Numbered from the stretch's first letter, positions 1-9,889 are shown. The stretch: 64,000 bases of DNA from Akkermansiaceae bacterium (GCA_018402445.1 JAGYIT010000007.1:868001-932000); one strand, 5' to 3'. Translations and numbers: made by a program. The notes: generated by a model not told the origin, from the sequence alone.

Positions 1-1
1 T

Positions 2-1789
2 GGGCTTTATCCCGCCCAACATCGCAACACCGACACACTTTCCGAGGGCATGTCACAGTCGGAGGAAGAACACCAACTCGATCCGTCCATCCCCAATCTC
101 TGCACCATCATGCAGGCGGCGGGCTACGATGTCGTGTGGAAGGGTAAATGGCATTTGAGCAAGGGCACCGAGCACCCCGACGGCACTTACAGCGAGGACG
201 ATATCGCACGCTACGGCGCAAATGAATGGAACAAACCCGACGCCGGTGGTGATGCGAAGCTAAAGAACTACGGGGGCGGCCACACCAACCATGACGGACG
301 CTACTTCGACGGCTCCACTTGGCAAGATCCCACCGGAAATCCGGAAGATCCCGACTACATCTTCACCCAGGCCGACGGCCCGATCAACGAAGAATATGAG
401 AAGGAAAGCGTGATGGCATTCCTGCGCCATAAGATCGAACACCCTGGCGGGAATCCGTTCTGCCTCATCATCTGCCTGATCAACCCGCATGATGTGCTAG
501 GCTGCCCGGGCTCATCTAAAGTCAACGGAACCTACATCGAGGGCGGATACTTCGGGACAGAAAATGGTTCACCTTGGTCCGAGCAAACCGGACCAATCTC
601 CATCGAACTTCCACCCACCGTGGCCGAAAAGCTAAACGATAACCTCAAGCCAACCTGCCAGCAAGCGTTTGCGCAGAGCTTGGCCGGCCTCGGGCCGATC
701 GTAACCAATGCTAAAAAACTCGAATACCTCAACTTCTACGGCAATCTGCTAAAGCTGGTCGATCGCTACCTAATAAAAATGCTCGATTTGCTGGACGGGC
801 TTGATGGAACGGTTGCTCCAGAAGCCGCCACCGCGTTGCGCGACAATTCATGGCTTATTTTCCTCTCCGACCACGGCGACATGGCGACAACCCACGGCGG
901 ACTCCGGCAGAAATCGTTCATGTGTTACGAGGAAGTTGTTAACATCCCCCTCATCTGGTCAAACTCAGTCGATTACTCGGAACCCGCCGTGTGCAACGAA
1001 TTGGTTTCGCACGTCGATTTCGTCCCAACGCTGTGCTCGGTTCTCGGGATCAACACCAGTGCTTACGAACTGAAAGGCGTCGATTACTCCGCGCTCCTCA
1101 CGAATCCGGCCGGTCCAGCGGTGCAGGACTCCATTCTCTTCACCTTCGATGACATCTGGTCCGGCCAAAATGCGGGAGAGAACACCAATGGAATCATTTC
1201 CGCGCCCAACCGCATCCGAGCACTGATCGAGAAAGATTACAAATTCGCACACTACTTCGACGGCCAAGGAATCGAGCCACCGCAGGAGGAGTTCTACGAC
1301 ATGCGGACGCAAGACGATGGCGGAACCGATGCGGATGCCACGACCGGCCAAGCCTTGGAGTACATCAACTACTCTGAGTGGGCAGAAAATCAACGCGCCG
1401 AGAACGACAAACAAATCACTGAACCTCTGGCCACCAAACGCGAGCAAATGCGCGTGGATCTGGATGCCACCATCAACAGCAAACTCGCTCCCCTAGCGCC
1501 AGCACCTGCCGTGGCTCCAGATGCCTATCAGGCGAAAATATACCGTTGGAACGACCCTGACACCGCCGAAGCTATGAGCGCGGTGCAACTCACCTGGCTT
1601 TCGCGCTTCCACACGCAATACCAGCTCCAGTCGTCGCCTGATTTGGCAGAGTGGACAAACGTCGGCGACCCGATCCACGGCAACAACGGGCCGATCTGGT
1701 CTGACCATGAGGTTGCCGGGAAACAGTTCTTCCGTCTTAACTGGGCGGCGGTCGTCGAGCCACCCATCCCGCAACCGGATTTAAGCTAA
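2..1789 (+). CDS. Sulfatase, 5'-truncated by window edge
   Basis: Formylglycine-dependent sulfatase that would hydrolyse sulfate esters, probably on polysaccharides outside the cytoplasm. The frame is open from base 2 with no start, so the gene begins upstream. The first residues (GLYPAQHRNTDTL) follow directly after where the CxPxR...TG activation signature ends in this family, so the catalytic cysteine lies just outside the window. Visible family features are GKWHLS, NPHDV, and FLSDHGDMATTHGG with the metal-binding Asp/His. The last ~85 residues form an appended domain with YQLQSSPDLAEWTNVGDP, a module common at the C-terminus of secreted verrucomicrobial proteins. It converges with the maturase gene, the stop regions overlapping by 9 bp. 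Family assignment is firm; the substrate is unknown. Confidence 0.9.
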   Translation, partial: GLYPAQHRNTDTLSEGMSQSEEEHQLDPSIPNLCTIMQAAGYDVVWKGKWHLSKGTEHPDGTYSEDDIARYGANEWNKPDAGGDAKLKNYGGGHTNHDGRYFDGSTWQDPTGNPEDPDYIFTQADGPINEEYEKESVMAFLRHKIEHPGGNPFCLIICLINPHDVLGCPGSSKVNGTYIEGGYFGTENGSPWSEQTGPISIELPPTVAEKLNDNLKPTCQQAFAQSLAGLGPIVTNAKKLEYLNFYGNLLKLVDRYLIKMLDLLDGLDGTVAPEAATALRDNSWLIFLSDHGDMATTHGGLRQKSFMCYEEVVNIPLIWSNSVDYSEPAVCNELVSHVDFVPTLCSVLGINTSAYELKGVDYSALLTNPAGPAVQDSILFTFDDIWSGQNAGENTNGIISAPNRIRALIEKDYKFAHYFDGQGIEPPQEEFYDMRTQDDGGTDADATTGQALEYINYSEWAENQRAENDKQITEPLATKREQMRVDLDATINSKLAPLAPAPAVAPDAYQAKIYRWNDPDTAEAMSAVQLTWLSRFHTQYQLQSSPDLAEWTNVGDPIHGNNGPIWSDHEVAGKQFFRLNWAAVVEPPIPQPDLS

Positions 1790-3022
1790 GCCCTCTGTCT
1801 GCTGGCGGAGCATGTCCATGATCTCTGCGGGCGGTTTGCGTGCCCGGAGCAATTGGGTCATAGTCCGCATGTAAGGATCCACGTGGTTGAAAAACTTCCG
1901 ATAACCCGCACACAGATAGTTCAACCCCGGCTCACCGTCCGGAGTTGTGAGAAAACGGTGCTTCGGGCACTCACCATTGCAGGCATAGCGTACTTCGCAT
2001 TGGCGGCAGTAGTTCGGCAGCGTCCGCGATTTGGCTTTGCCGAAGTCCTCTTGCGCGGCCGAGTTCACCATCGCCACAATCGAATCATTCATCACGTTCC
2101 CCAATTTGTATTTGGGATAAACGAAATGATCGCACGAATACAGATCCCCATTGTGCTCAAGCGCGAGCGCCTCGCCACAATCCGGCAGAAAGAGGCAAAG
2201 CCCCGGCCCAACATCCGACCAAATCCCCAGCGAGACATCAAACATTTGCACATACACCTTGCCGACATCGCGGCGCACCCATGCATCGAATATGGTTGTT
2301 AGAAAATTACCAAACATCAGCGGCCGCACGCTCCAGTCGGTGACCGGCAGCTCGGGTTGATCCGGGCCCGGCGGCTCGGCGAAATCCAACCCTGCCTCTC
2401 GAGACTCGGAGGATGGAAGCCGCTCGACCAGCGGAATAAACTGAATGTAACCCGACCCAACCTCCCTTAGGAAATCATAGACGGCCAACGGTTGCGTCGC
2501 GTTCGTCGCACTCACAACGGTAAGCGTATTGAATTCTACCTCGTGTGCCTTGAGCAAGGACAGGCCATGCATGACGCGGTCAAATGTTGGCTTGCCACCG
2601 CGATCCACCCGGTGGGCATCGTGCAGCGCGCGCGGGCCATCAATACTCAGGCCGATCAGAAAATCGTGATCGCCAAAAAACCTGCACCAATCCTTGTTGA
2701 GCAGTGTGCCATTGGTCTGGAGTGTGTTGTTGATACGCCGTCCATCCGCGTGTTTTTTTTCGAGCGCCACGATCTGCTTGAAATAGTCGAGACCGAGCAG
2801 CGTCGGTTCACCGCCTTGCCAGGCAAACGTGATCTCATCCGTCTGTTGCGAGGAGATGTATTGCTGGATGTAAGACTCGAGGACGTCGGGCTTCATCCGG
2901 AAATTTTCTCCCTTGGGAAACAGCTTCTCCTTCTCAAGATAATAACAATACTCGCAACTTAAATTGCAAATCGGACCGACCGGCTTGGCCATGACATGAA
3001 AATTGGATGTGTGATGGCTCAT
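1781..3022 (-). CDS. Anaerobic sulfatase-maturating enzyme (radical SAM/SPASM)
   Basis: 413-aa radical SAM enzyme that oxidises the active-site Cys or Ser of sulfatases to formylglycine in the cytoplasm before export. The radical SAM cluster motif CNLSCEYCYY is near residue 18. The C-terminal SPASM region carries the auxiliary 4Fe-4S ligands, seen as CGEALALEHNGDLYSCDHF and then CRQCEVRYACNGECPKHRF around residues 285-360. The length is normal for anSME. It lies tail to tail with the sulfatase at the window start, and a second sulfatase is at 34.3 kb, so it may serve both. Start ATG at 3022; nothing better is seen further in. Confidence 0.93.
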   Translation of the reverse strand: MSHHTSNFHVMAKPVGPICNLSCEYCYYLEKEKLFPKGENFRMKPDVLESYIQQYISSQQTDEITFAWQGGEPTLLGLDYFKQIVALEKKHADGRRINNTLQTNGTLLNKDWCRFFGDHDFLIGLSIDGPRALHDAHRVDRGGKPTFDRVMHGLSLLKAHEVEFNTLTVVSATNATQPLAVYDFLREVGSGYIQFIPLVERLPSSESREAGLDFAEPPGPDQPELPVTDWSVRPLMFGNFLTTIFDAWVRRDVGKVYVQMFDVSLGIWSDVGPGLCLFLPDCGEALALEHNGDLYSCDHFVYPKYKLGNVMNDSIVAMVNSAAQEDFGKAKSRTLPNYCRQCEVRYACNGECPKHRFLTTPDGEPGLNYLCAGYRKFFNHVDPYMRTMTQLLRARKPPAEIMDMLRQQTEGLA

Positions 3023-3427
3023 AGTGTTCTAGAGGCGGTCTAGGCAGAGTGGAAGAGGAGCATGCAGGGAACGGATTTTCCCGTTAAAACGTTAAAATGG
3101 ATTGGTGCTGGGTGATCGGGCACTGTTCCGACAGCGCCTGCTTGGAATTGAATTCAACCCAATTACCCTCGTCATCGATCACACCCGGACACAGGCCCCG
3201 ACGCAAGGGGTATTTAGAATCTGAACGGGATTTTTCAACAGCGGCGTTGCAGCATTATGCGCGAGCGACTCGTGCCCAAAATAAGCTGCCAGGCATACAA
3301 TTCAGCTTGAGGATGTTTTTTTGGGCTGGCAGGTGGTGCCATGGACATGCCGCAACAAGTTGCATCCGGGCACAAGTGCGGCGGAGACGCCGCCTTGGAA
3401 CCCAAGGCGCAGTGACGCGCCTGCTCC
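3023..3427. other. Intergenic region, no convincing gene
   Basis: About 405 bp between the maturase start and the end of the DUF1501 gene. No frame here has believable composition. It holds a short direct repeat GTTAAAACGTTAAAA near 3083-3096, just upstream of the maturase, which could be part of its promoter or an operator, and a strong hairpin at 3391-3409. Confidence 0.5.
3391..3409 (-). terminator. Hairpin downstream of DUF1501 gene
   Basis: Perfect 8-bp inverted repeat CGCCTTGG / CCAAGGCG with a 3-nt loop, starting 19 bp beyond the stop of the DUF1501 gene. There is no T-tract, so it is either a factor-dependent end, an mRNA 3' stabiliser, or a REP-like unit. Confidence 0.4.
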
Positions 3428-4876
3428 TTACGCGAAGACATCCCGCACCGCTTTGCCGTGGCCGTCGCGCGTCGCATAGAAAGGCCGGCCTTCGATGGAG
3501 TATTCCGTTTTGGGGCTGATGCCCATGGCGGTAAAGATCGTGGCGTGGAGATCCTCGATGCTGACGGGGTTTTCGTTCACGAGGCAGGGGCGTTCGTCGG
3601 CGGTTTTGCCGTAGAGGAAACCCTTTTTCATGCCGCCACCGAACATCACCACGGAGGAGCCTCCGGTGAAATGGCGGTGCAGGCCGTAGTGTTTCATTTC
3701 CTTGATCACATCGGTCTTCGCGCGGGACTGATCCTTCGCGGTGGAGCCGGGGACGCCCTCGATCATCATGTCGCGGCTGAACTCGGTGGCGATGACGACC
3801 AGTGTCCGGTCGAGCAGGCCACGCTCCTCGAGATCCTTGATCAGGCGGGCGATGGGGCGGTCGATCTCCTTCTTCATTTTCGCGGCGGTGGTATGGCCGT
3901 TCTCGTGGGTGTCCCAATGGAGGAAAGGCACATACTCCGTGGTGACCTCGACGAAGCGCGCGCCGTTCTCCACAAGCCTCCGCGCGAGCAGGCAGCCCTG
4001 GCCGAAGCGGCCGGTGTTGTATTCGTCGAAAACCTCTTTTTTCTCCTGCGTGAGATCGAAAGCCTCGCGCTCTTTCGAGCCGAGGAGGCGGTGGGCGTTG
4101 TCGATGGAGCGGAGCATGGACTCTTGGTGGTAATCGCTGAGTTCCTCGGATTTCGGCGAGTTTTTGAGGAGATTTTCCAGTGCCTTGTAGCGTTTCGCGA
4201 AACGGTCGGGGGACATGCCGCCGGGGGGCTTCACCGCCTGCGAGGCGAGGTCGGGGAAAGGCAGGTTCATGGGGCCGAACTCGCTGCCGAAGAAGCCGCC
4301 GGTGGTGAAGGCCTTGAGTTCCTCGCTCTCGCCGTGGCCTTCGAGCTGCTGGCCGATGTTGATGAAAGCTGGCATGACATCATTGCGCCCGCCTAGCACC
4401 TTCGCCATCCACGCTCCGATGTGCGGCGCGGCGACGGTCTGCGGCGGCACGTATCCGGTGTGCCAGTGGTATTGGTGGCGGGAGTGCAGGATGCTGCCGA
4501 GATCCGGCTGGAAATGGGAGCGGATTAGCGTGGCGCGATCCATCACACCAGCGATGTGTTCCAGACCCTGGCAGATCTTGATGTTGTCCACCGCCGTATC
4601 GATGGCGGGGAAGGTGCTGATGATCTGATCGACCGGTGTGCCTACCTCGTAGGGCTTGTAGCGTTTCGGATCGAAGGTTTCCGGTGCGGCCATACCGCCA
4701 GCCATCCAGATCAGGATGCAGGAATCGGCGGTGGCTTCGGGTTGTTTGATGGAACTCGCAAAGCCGCGCGGCGCGCCGCCGAGGAAGGTGGCGGCGGTGG
4801 TGGCTCCGAGCGCGCCGAGGAAACGGCGGCGGGTGAGTTCCGGATGTGATTCGTCGTACCAGTTTTCGTGTTTCAT
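3428..4876 (-). CDS. DUF1501 family protein with Tat signal
   Basis: 482-aa DUF1501 protein, an alkaline-phosphatase/sulfatase-fold family of unknown substrate that is greatly expanded in Planctomycetes and Verrucomicrobia. The start at 4876 is chosen because it gives a Tat signal (TRRRFLGALGATTAATFLGG, residues 15-34) and lies 4 nt after the stop of the upstream gene; the frame is open further upstream but the added residues are low-complexity shadow sequence. Core motifs seen are IWMAGGMAAPETFDPK, FLHWDTHENG and VVIATEFSRD. DUF1501 genes are usually paired with a PSCyt1/DUF1549/DUF1553 gene, exactly as here, which suggests an exported two-gene operon. Biochemical role unknown. Confidence 0.9.
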   Translation of the reverse strand: MKHENWYDESHPELTRRRFLGALGATTAATFLGGAPRGFASSIKQPEATADSCILIWMAGGMAAPETFDPKRYKPYEVGTPVDQIISTFPAIDTAVDNIKICQGLEHIAGVMDRATLIRSHFQPDLGSILHSRHQYHWHTGYVPPQTVAAPHIGAWMAKVLGGRNDVMPAFINIGQQLEGHGESEELKAFTTGGFFGSEFGPMNLPFPDLASQAVKPPGGMSPDRFAKRYKALENLLKNSPKSEELSDYHQESMLRSIDNAHRLLGSKEREAFDLTQEKKEVFDEYNTGRFGQGCLLARRLVENGARFVEVTTEYVPFLHWDTHENGHTTAAKMKKEIDRPIARLIKDLEERGLLDRTLVVIATEFSRDMMIEGVPGSTAKDQSRAKTDVIKEMKHYGLHRHFTGGSSVVMFGGGMKKGFLYGKTADERPCLVNENPVSIEDLHATIFTAMGISPKTEYSIEGRPFYATRDGHGKAVRDVFA

Positions 4877-4880
4877 GGCT

Positions 4881-6788
4881 TTAGTTAATGTAGATGAATT
4901 CGGGGAGCATGAATACCGACCAGAGAAAATCCTCCGTCGCCTCCGATGTGGGGGTTTCGCCGAGGATTTCCGTGGCGATGCGGACTTCCGAGTCGGTGGG
5001 CTTGCGGGAAAGGGCGGCGAGGTAGGTGTTCTCGATGAGTTCGCGCGGGGTGGATTTGCCCTGCAGGTTTGCAGCCCCTGCTTTGAGAAGCCCGGCAAGT
5101 TCCGGGCCGTTGGCGAGGTTGATCGCCTCCAGGGTGGTGACGATGTCGGGGCGTGCCGAGACGACCTGTTCGCGGTTCGGGCGACCCAGCGCGGCCTGCA
5201 GTTCATCGCGTTTAGCGAACACCGCGCGCACCGGCCGGTTGTCCCATTTTTCCAAACCATGTGCCGCCATCACCGCAGTGAGCTGGCCGCCGGTGAGGCC
5301 TTTTCCGAACGCGTTCTTGTCGGGCGCCGGCCAGACGCCGATCACGCTGCGGATCGAATCCATGAACTGCTCGGCGGTCATCCGTTTCCTGACAGGGCCT
5401 TGGAAAACGTAGGTGCCCTCGTTCTCACCGCGCACCTCGGTGCGGGACTGGTAGGTGCGCGAGATGGCGATCAGGCGCATGACCGCTTTGAGGTCATACT
5501 TCGACTCGACGAGTTGGTTGGCGAGAAGGTCGAGTAGATCCTCGCTCCATGGCTCGGTGTTCATTGCGTCCACGGGATGGACGATGCCGCGACCCATCAT
5601 CTGGTTCCACAGGCGATTCACGATGGTGCGCTGGGTGCGGCCGTTCGCTGGGTGGGTGACGAGCTCGGCGAGCTGCTTGAGTCGCTCGTCGCGGGGCTTT
5701 GCGGGGTCCACATTTCCCAGCTCCGGAAAAATCCATGAGGCGACCGCTTTCTCGCCCGTGGGCTTGTCGCAGCGGACGAGTTCAAGCGGTTTTTCCGAAT
5801 AGATCTGGGCTAGTCCGTATGCCTCGCGCAGCGTCCAGCGGTCGGTGAAGCTGTCGTGGCAGGAGGCGCACTTCATGTTGATGCCGAGGAAAACCTGCGA
5901 GACGTTCTGCGAGAACTGGATTTCGGTGGTCTGGCTGGCGTTCACCTCGCCGCGCCATTTGATGCCCTTGATGAAACCGCCCGACTCGGGGCCCGGCGCG
6001 ATGATTTCTCGGATGAAGGAGTCGAAGGGTTTGTTCTCCACGAGCGAGCGGTAGAGCCATGTCGTGACCTGCTGGCGTCCGCCCTCGATGTATCCGGTGC
6101 CGATGTATTCGTTGCGGAGGAGGTCGTTCCAGAACGTCATCCAATGCTCCGCGTAGGTCTGGTTGTTGGCCAGGAGCTTGTCCACGGCGGCGACTCGGTC
6201 GAGATTGCCCTCGGTGGGTAGCTGGGAAAGTATTTCCAGTGAGGGAGGTAGGCCGGTGAGATCCAATGTCACGCGGCGGAGAAAGGTGCGGTCATCGACG
6301 GGCTTCGGCGGCTCCGTGCCTTTCGCCTTGAGATGGGCTGCGACGATGAGGTCGATGGGGTTCGTGCCCGGCGCGCCCTTGGGAAGTTTCACCGCCCTCG
6401 GTTTCAGCGGCGGCTCGTAACGGTCTGGGGCGAAGGTGAAGCCCTCTTCCCACTTCGCGCCCTCGGCGATCCAGCGCTCCAGCACCGCAATCTCCTCCGC
6501 CTTGAGAGAGTCTTTCTTGTCCGGCGGCGGCATCCGGAAATCCGGATCCTCATCGGTGAGCACCTCGATAAAAAGGGATTCCTCCGGCTTTCCCGGCTCG
6601 ATCACATCCTTGTCCATGATCAGCTCACGGGTGTTGATCGAAAGTCCGCCCTTCGACTCGTCGCCGCCGTGGCACTCCACGCAGTGTTTCTCAAGGATAG
6701 GCACCACCTGGTGGGCGAAATCCACCTCCGCGCCCAAAGGGTGAGCGAGCGCAAGAAAAGGGAGCAGGAAGGGGAATCGGCGTGTCAT
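4881..6788 (-). CDS. PSCyt1-DUF1549-DUF1553 secreted c-type cytochrome protein
   Basis: 635 aa with an N-terminal signal peptide (FLLPFLALAHPLGA) and a planctomycete-type cytochrome domain with the haem motif CVECH near residue 36. DUF1549 follows (residues ~140-350, FLRRVTLDLTGLPPS) and then DUF1553 (residues ~370-620, RTIVNRLWNQMMGRG). A second CxxCH (CASCH) is inside DUF1549. Such proteins are predicted extracytoplasmic haem proteins linked to polysaccharide or sulfated-compound use; the activity is unproven. First gene of an operon with DUF1501. It ends in FMLPEFIYIN, the usual C-terminus for the family. Confidence 0.92.
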   Translation of the reverse strand: MTRRFPFLLPFLALAHPLGAEVDFAHQVVPILEKHCVECHGGDESKGGLSINTRELIMDKDVIEPGKPEESLFIEVLTDEDPDFRMPPPDKKDSLKAEEIAVLERWIAEGAKWEEGFTFAPDRYEPPLKPRAVKLPKGAPGTNPIDLIVAAHLKAKGTEPPKPVDDRTFLRRVTLDLTGLPPSLEILSQLPTEGNLDRVAAVDKLLANNQTYAEHWMTFWNDLLRNEYIGTGYIEGGRQQVTTWLYRSLVENKPFDSFIREIIAPGPESGGFIKGIKWRGEVNASQTTEIQFSQNVSQVFLGINMKCASCHDSFTDRWTLREAYGLAQIYSEKPLELVRCDKPTGEKAVASWIFPELGNVDPAKPRDERLKQLAELVTHPANGRTQRTIVNRLWNQMMGRGIVHPVDAMNTEPWSEDLLDLLANQLVESKYDLKAVMRLIAISRTYQSRTEVRGENEGTYVFQGPVRKRMTAEQFMDSIRSVIGVWPAPDKNAFGKGLTGGQLTAVMAAHGLEKWDNRPVRAVFAKRDELQAALGRPNREQVVSARPDIVTTLEAINLANGPELAGLLKAGAANLQGKSTPRELIENTYLAALSRKPTDSEVRIATEILGETPTSEATEDFLWSVFMLPEFIYIN

Positions 6789-6866
6789 AAGTTATGTTTT
6801 TTCATGGGAAAGTGACCTTGATACGGAGCCGGGTTAAAAGTTTTGTCAAAGCTCGGAAAGGAATCG

Positions 6867-7325
6867 TTACCGCGCGAACCTTTTTTCCAGCACGGCCTTC
6901 CGGTGTCCGAAAATTTCCTCCAGCTTGGGTCTCACGAAAATGCCATGCCCGATTTCCCCGAAGGGCCAAAAAGGCAGGGCGTAGTGAACAAGGTCTTTCA
7001 TCAGCACCCCACCCTCCGTTTCCTCGAAGCTATGCAGGTGGTGCCAAAACTTATAGGGACCGAAGCGCTGCTCGTCGATGAACGAAACGCCGTCACTCAC
7101 CGCCTTGATCTCCGTCACCCAGGGCACCCACACTCCGGGGAATATCATCACCCGGTATTCGATGATCTGCCCCTCATACAATTTATCCCCCGGTTGGTAG
7201 ATGATCCTGAAGCCGAGGTCGTCGGGCGTGATCTCATCGAGGTTCGCCGGGCTGGAAAAGAAATCCCATGCCTGAGCGGGGGTGATGGGGAGAAACTGCG
7301 TCTGTTCGAGGGTGTGTATCATCAT
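6867..7325 (-). CDS. SRPBCC-fold ligand-binding/cyclase-like protein
   Basis: 152-aa SRPBCC (START/Bet v1-like) protein. Its N-terminal FLPITPAQAWDFFSSPANLDEITP and the later GPYKFWHHLHSFEETEGGVLMKD pattern are typical of the polyketide cyclase/coenzyme Q-binding type. A soluble hydrophobic-pocket protein is expected; the ligand is unknown. It stands alone and reads away from the CIA30 gene upstream. The ~275 bp between the two hold no convincing gene. Confidence 0.8.
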   Translation of the reverse strand: MMIHTLEQTQFLPITPAQAWDFFSSPANLDEITPDDLGFRIIYQPGDKLYEGQIIEYRVMIFPGVWVPWVTEIKAVSDGVSFIDEQRFGPYKFWHHLHSFEETEGGVLMKDLVHYALPFWPFGEIGHGIFVRPKLEEIFGHRKAVLEKRFAR

Positions 7326-7599
7326 GGAGCGGGTGGCGGTTTCTTCTGCTGGCCACCATTAGCACAGGGCATGGCAGATGCAATTTGCGAGGATGATTTG
7401 TAGGAAGGAAAAAGCCCCTCCATCTCCACTGTGCTCGTCAAGGGCATGAACGACAGTTGCCCCAACTGCGTCTCGGCCATGGTAAACGGCGAGCGCGCAG
7501 TCGGCTCCGGTGTCGTAAAGGTCTTCGCCCGCGCCGAGGAGCTTAACAAAGCCGACTCTTCTTCCTACCCGCCCGCGCAGGAAGCTCATGCTTGCGGGA

Positions 7600-8187
7600 T
7601 CACTCCTCCGTCCTGATCCAATCCACTTTCAGCGAGAAAGGTCCCTGGCGCTTGTCGCCGATAAGGAGGCTGATTTCCTCGACTTGCGAGAGATCGGCGG
7701 GCGGGCCGTCGAGTTCGTTGCCATGGTGGCTGGGTTTCAGATCCGCGAAGGAAACCTCCACCTCGCTCCATTCGCCAGCCTTGGTGGGAAAGCCGACGCT
7801 GTATGAGATCCTCGAACCTCGGTGCCGGGCATTGGTGGCGAGCCGGAGCTGGTAGGTGCGGCCGTCGCCCATGACTTTCATCCGCACGCCCTTCTTTCCG
7901 GCCAGATCGTAGCCCAGATTACGGATCCTAACCTGCGCGAAGCCGCCGTTGTTTTCTAAAGACAGCGATCCGGTGAAATGGAGAAACCCGTCGCGGATCA
8001 CCGCATCACCCTTGGAGACGCCGCCCATGACATTGTCATTCTGAGCCGTCCAGATCGGCTCACCCGCGTCGCCATCGAACTTGAGATCGACTTTCGTGGG
8101 GCGCGTTCGATCCCCGGCGACTCCCACCGCGACCGACAGGAAAAAAAAGGCGGAAACGGAAAGCGAGGCGGTGAATGGATATCTCAT
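7600..8187 (-). CDS. CIA30-domain secreted protein
   Basis: 195 aa with a clear signal peptide (FFFLSVAVGVAG) and a CIA30 (complex I intermediate-associated protein 30) galactose-binding-like domain. Diagnostic parts are NDNVMGGVSKGD (residues ~50-62), the FTGSLSLENNGGFAQVR strand pair and DWIRTEE at the end. In bacteria this domain occurs in proteins unrelated to complex I assembly, so a carbohydrate- or cofactor-binding role in the periplasm is more likely. Monocistronic as far as can be seen. Confidence 0.85.
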   Translation of the reverse strand: MRYPFTASLSVSAFFFLSVAVGVAGDRTRPTKVDLKFDGDAGEPIWTAQNDNVMGGVSKGDAVIRDGFLHFTGSLSLENNGGFAQVRIRNLGYDLAGKKGVRMKVMGDGRTYQLRLATNARHRGSRISYSVGFPTKAGEWSEVEVSFADLKPSHHGNELDGPPADLSQVEEISLLIGDKRQGPFSLKVDWIRTEE

Positions 8188-8250
8188 CCCCTAATAAGGA
8201 CGATAATTGCAGCGAGCGCAAGCAGGAGAAAAGCAAATCCAAGAGGCAAG

Positions 8251-8325
8251 TGGTGCGCGCTGCAGGGTTCGAACCTGCGACCCCATCCGTGTGAAGGATG
8301 TGCTCTACCACTGAGCTAAGCGCGC
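8251..8325 (-). tRNA. tRNA-Val (anticodon CAC)
   Basis: Cloverleaf on the minus strand: acceptor stem GCGCGCT/AGCGCGC, D-arm TAGCTCAGTGGTAGAGC, anticodon loop TTCACAC (CAC, reads GUG valine), and T-arm with GGTTCGAACC. The CCA end is encoded (8251-8253); the mature body is 8254-8325, 72 nt. All seven acceptor pairs form. Confidence 0.96.
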
Positions 8326-8500
8326 TGTGGCGGGTTGGGAAAGTGGGATAGGGAAGGGCTGCTTGGCAAGCGGATTTCTCAGGTTTATCTAGGCGCGATG
8401 CTGCGGATGAAAGGCGATGCTTGCCAAGGCGCGATCCAGGGGGCAATTTGCCCAAGCGCAACTCGGCTGCGCGTCGTTATTCCCCAAAACCAACCCAACC

Positions 8501-9889
8501 ATGGCAGAAATCACCGAAAACGAACTCTCATCCAACCTCAGGCCGCTGTGGCTCAAAGCCCTGAGCGCCGTCCAGATGAACAATCTGGAATACGCGGTCA
8601 GCCTCTTGCAGGCGGTGCTGAAGGATGCGCCCGGTTTTCTCGAAGGGCGCAAGATCCTGCGCAAGTGCGAGATCCAGATTCACGGGAAAGCCGACAAGAA
8701 GAAGAGCCTCTTCGGCATGAGCGGCGGCGGTATGGGCGTTATGAAACTGGCCAGCCAGGCGAAGAAGGATCCCACCGCCACCCTTCCTCTCATCGAGAAG
8801 GAGCTTGAGAAAGACCCCATCAACGACGGCGCGAATGATCTGCTTTTCGACACTGCGATACGGATGGAGCTTTTTGAAACCGCAGCCTTCGCGCTCGAGA
8901 CCATCCGCAGGCACAATCCGGCGAACGTAAAGCTCCTCCACAAGCTCGCGGAGCACTACCTTTCCCGGGAAGCGCCCACCAAGGCGGCCGAGGTTTACAA
9001 CGACATCATCAAGCAGGCTCCCACCGACTCATCCGCGATCAAGGGCGCGAAGGACGCCTCCGCCCGAGCATCCATGAAAAAGGCGCGCTGGGATGAGAAC
9101 ACCAGCATGCGCGATCTGATGAGGGACGCGGAGGGGAACGAGGAAATGGAGAAAGCCGGCCGCTCCGGCCTTACCCGCGAGCAGTTGGAGGCGAGGCGAG
9201 ACAAGGCCATCGAAAAATACAACACCGATCCCAACAATCTCGCCGCCTCCAAGGAGCTGGCAGGCTTATACGAGCAACTCGAGGACTGGGCGAACGCCTA
9301 CACCTTTTTCCACTGGGCGCACTCCCTCAGCAACGGTGACATCGCGCTCGCGACCAAATCCGCCCACATGCGCGACCGTGCGCTGGAGACGGAGCTCAAG
9401 GAGCTTGAGGCCGCCGTCGCCGCCGATCCAGGCAACACCGAACTCGCCGCCCGGCTCGCGGAAAGCCGCACCCTACGCCTCGCGGAGCAGGTCGGCGAGG
9501 CGAAGGCAAGGGTCGATCAGAATCCCACCGATCCCCAGCTCCGCTACGAACTCGGATACGCCCTCTACCGCAGCGGCGACCATACGGCCGCCATCCCGCA
9601 CCTTCAGCAGGCGACCCGCAATCCCCACATCCGCACCAAGGTTTTGCTGCTGCTTGGTCGCACCTTCCGCGCCAAGAACATGTATGACATCGCCATCAAA
9701 CAGCTCACCGATGCGCTGGCCGATCTACATGCGATGGATGGCACCAAGAAGGAAGTCCTTTATGAGAAAGGCTTGATACACCACGAGATGGGAGACAAGG
9801 CCGCCGCTTTGGACGCGTTCAAGCAGATCTACGAGGTCGATTACGGCTACCGTGACGTGGCGCAACGCGTGGAATCCTCCTACGATTAA
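8501..9889 (+). CDS. Tetratricopeptide-repeat protein
   Basis: 462-aa soluble protein rich in TPR-type helices, for example residues ~20-70 (NNLEYAVSLLQAVLKDAPGF) and the C-terminal block LGYALYRSGDHTAAIPHLQQA. No signal peptide or membrane segment is seen. The ATG at 8501 is preferred over an upstream in-frame ATG at 8417 because the extra residues read into the tRNA-proximal spacer. TPR proteins are scaffolds; no partner is shown by sequence. It lies 11 bp upstream of lutA and could be co-transcribed with it. Confidence 0.88.
   Translation: MAEITENELSSNLRPLWLKALSAVQMNNLEYAVSLLQAVLKDAPGFLEGRKILRKCEIQIHGKADKKKSLFGMSGGGMGVMKLASQAKKDPTATLPLIEKELEKDPINDGANDLLFDTAIRMELFETAAFALETIRRHNPANVKLLHKLAEHYLSREAPTKAAEVYNDIIKQAPTDSSAIKGAKDASARASMKKARWDENTSMRDLMRDAEGNEEMEKAGRSGLTREQLEARRDKAIEKYNTDPNNLAASKELAGLYEQLEDWANAYTFFHWAHSLSNGDIALATKSAHMRDRALETELKELEAAVAADPGNTELAARLAESRTLRLAEQVGEAKARVDQNPTDPQLRYELGYALYRSGDHTAAIPHLQQATRNPHIRTKVLLLLGRTFRAKNMYDIAIKQLTDALADLHAMDGTKKEVLYEKGLIHHEMGDKAAALDAFKQIYEVDYGYRDVAQRVESSYD

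Noticed and set aside
3097..3519. 140-aa plus-strand frame in the spacer after the maturase
   Set aside because: Arg/Pro-rich non-protein-like text that runs over the end of the DUF1501 gene.
3458..4396. Long plus-strand frame (312 aa) opposite the DUF1501 gene
   Set aside because: Its Gly/Ala/Val/Glu-rich text is the antisense of a well-recognised DUF1501 protein; high GC makes such shadows common.
7326..7599. Small gene between the SRPBCC and CIA30 genes (61-76 codons in several frames)
   Set aside because: Frames on both strands are open but none has a ribosome site, signal or recognisable motif.
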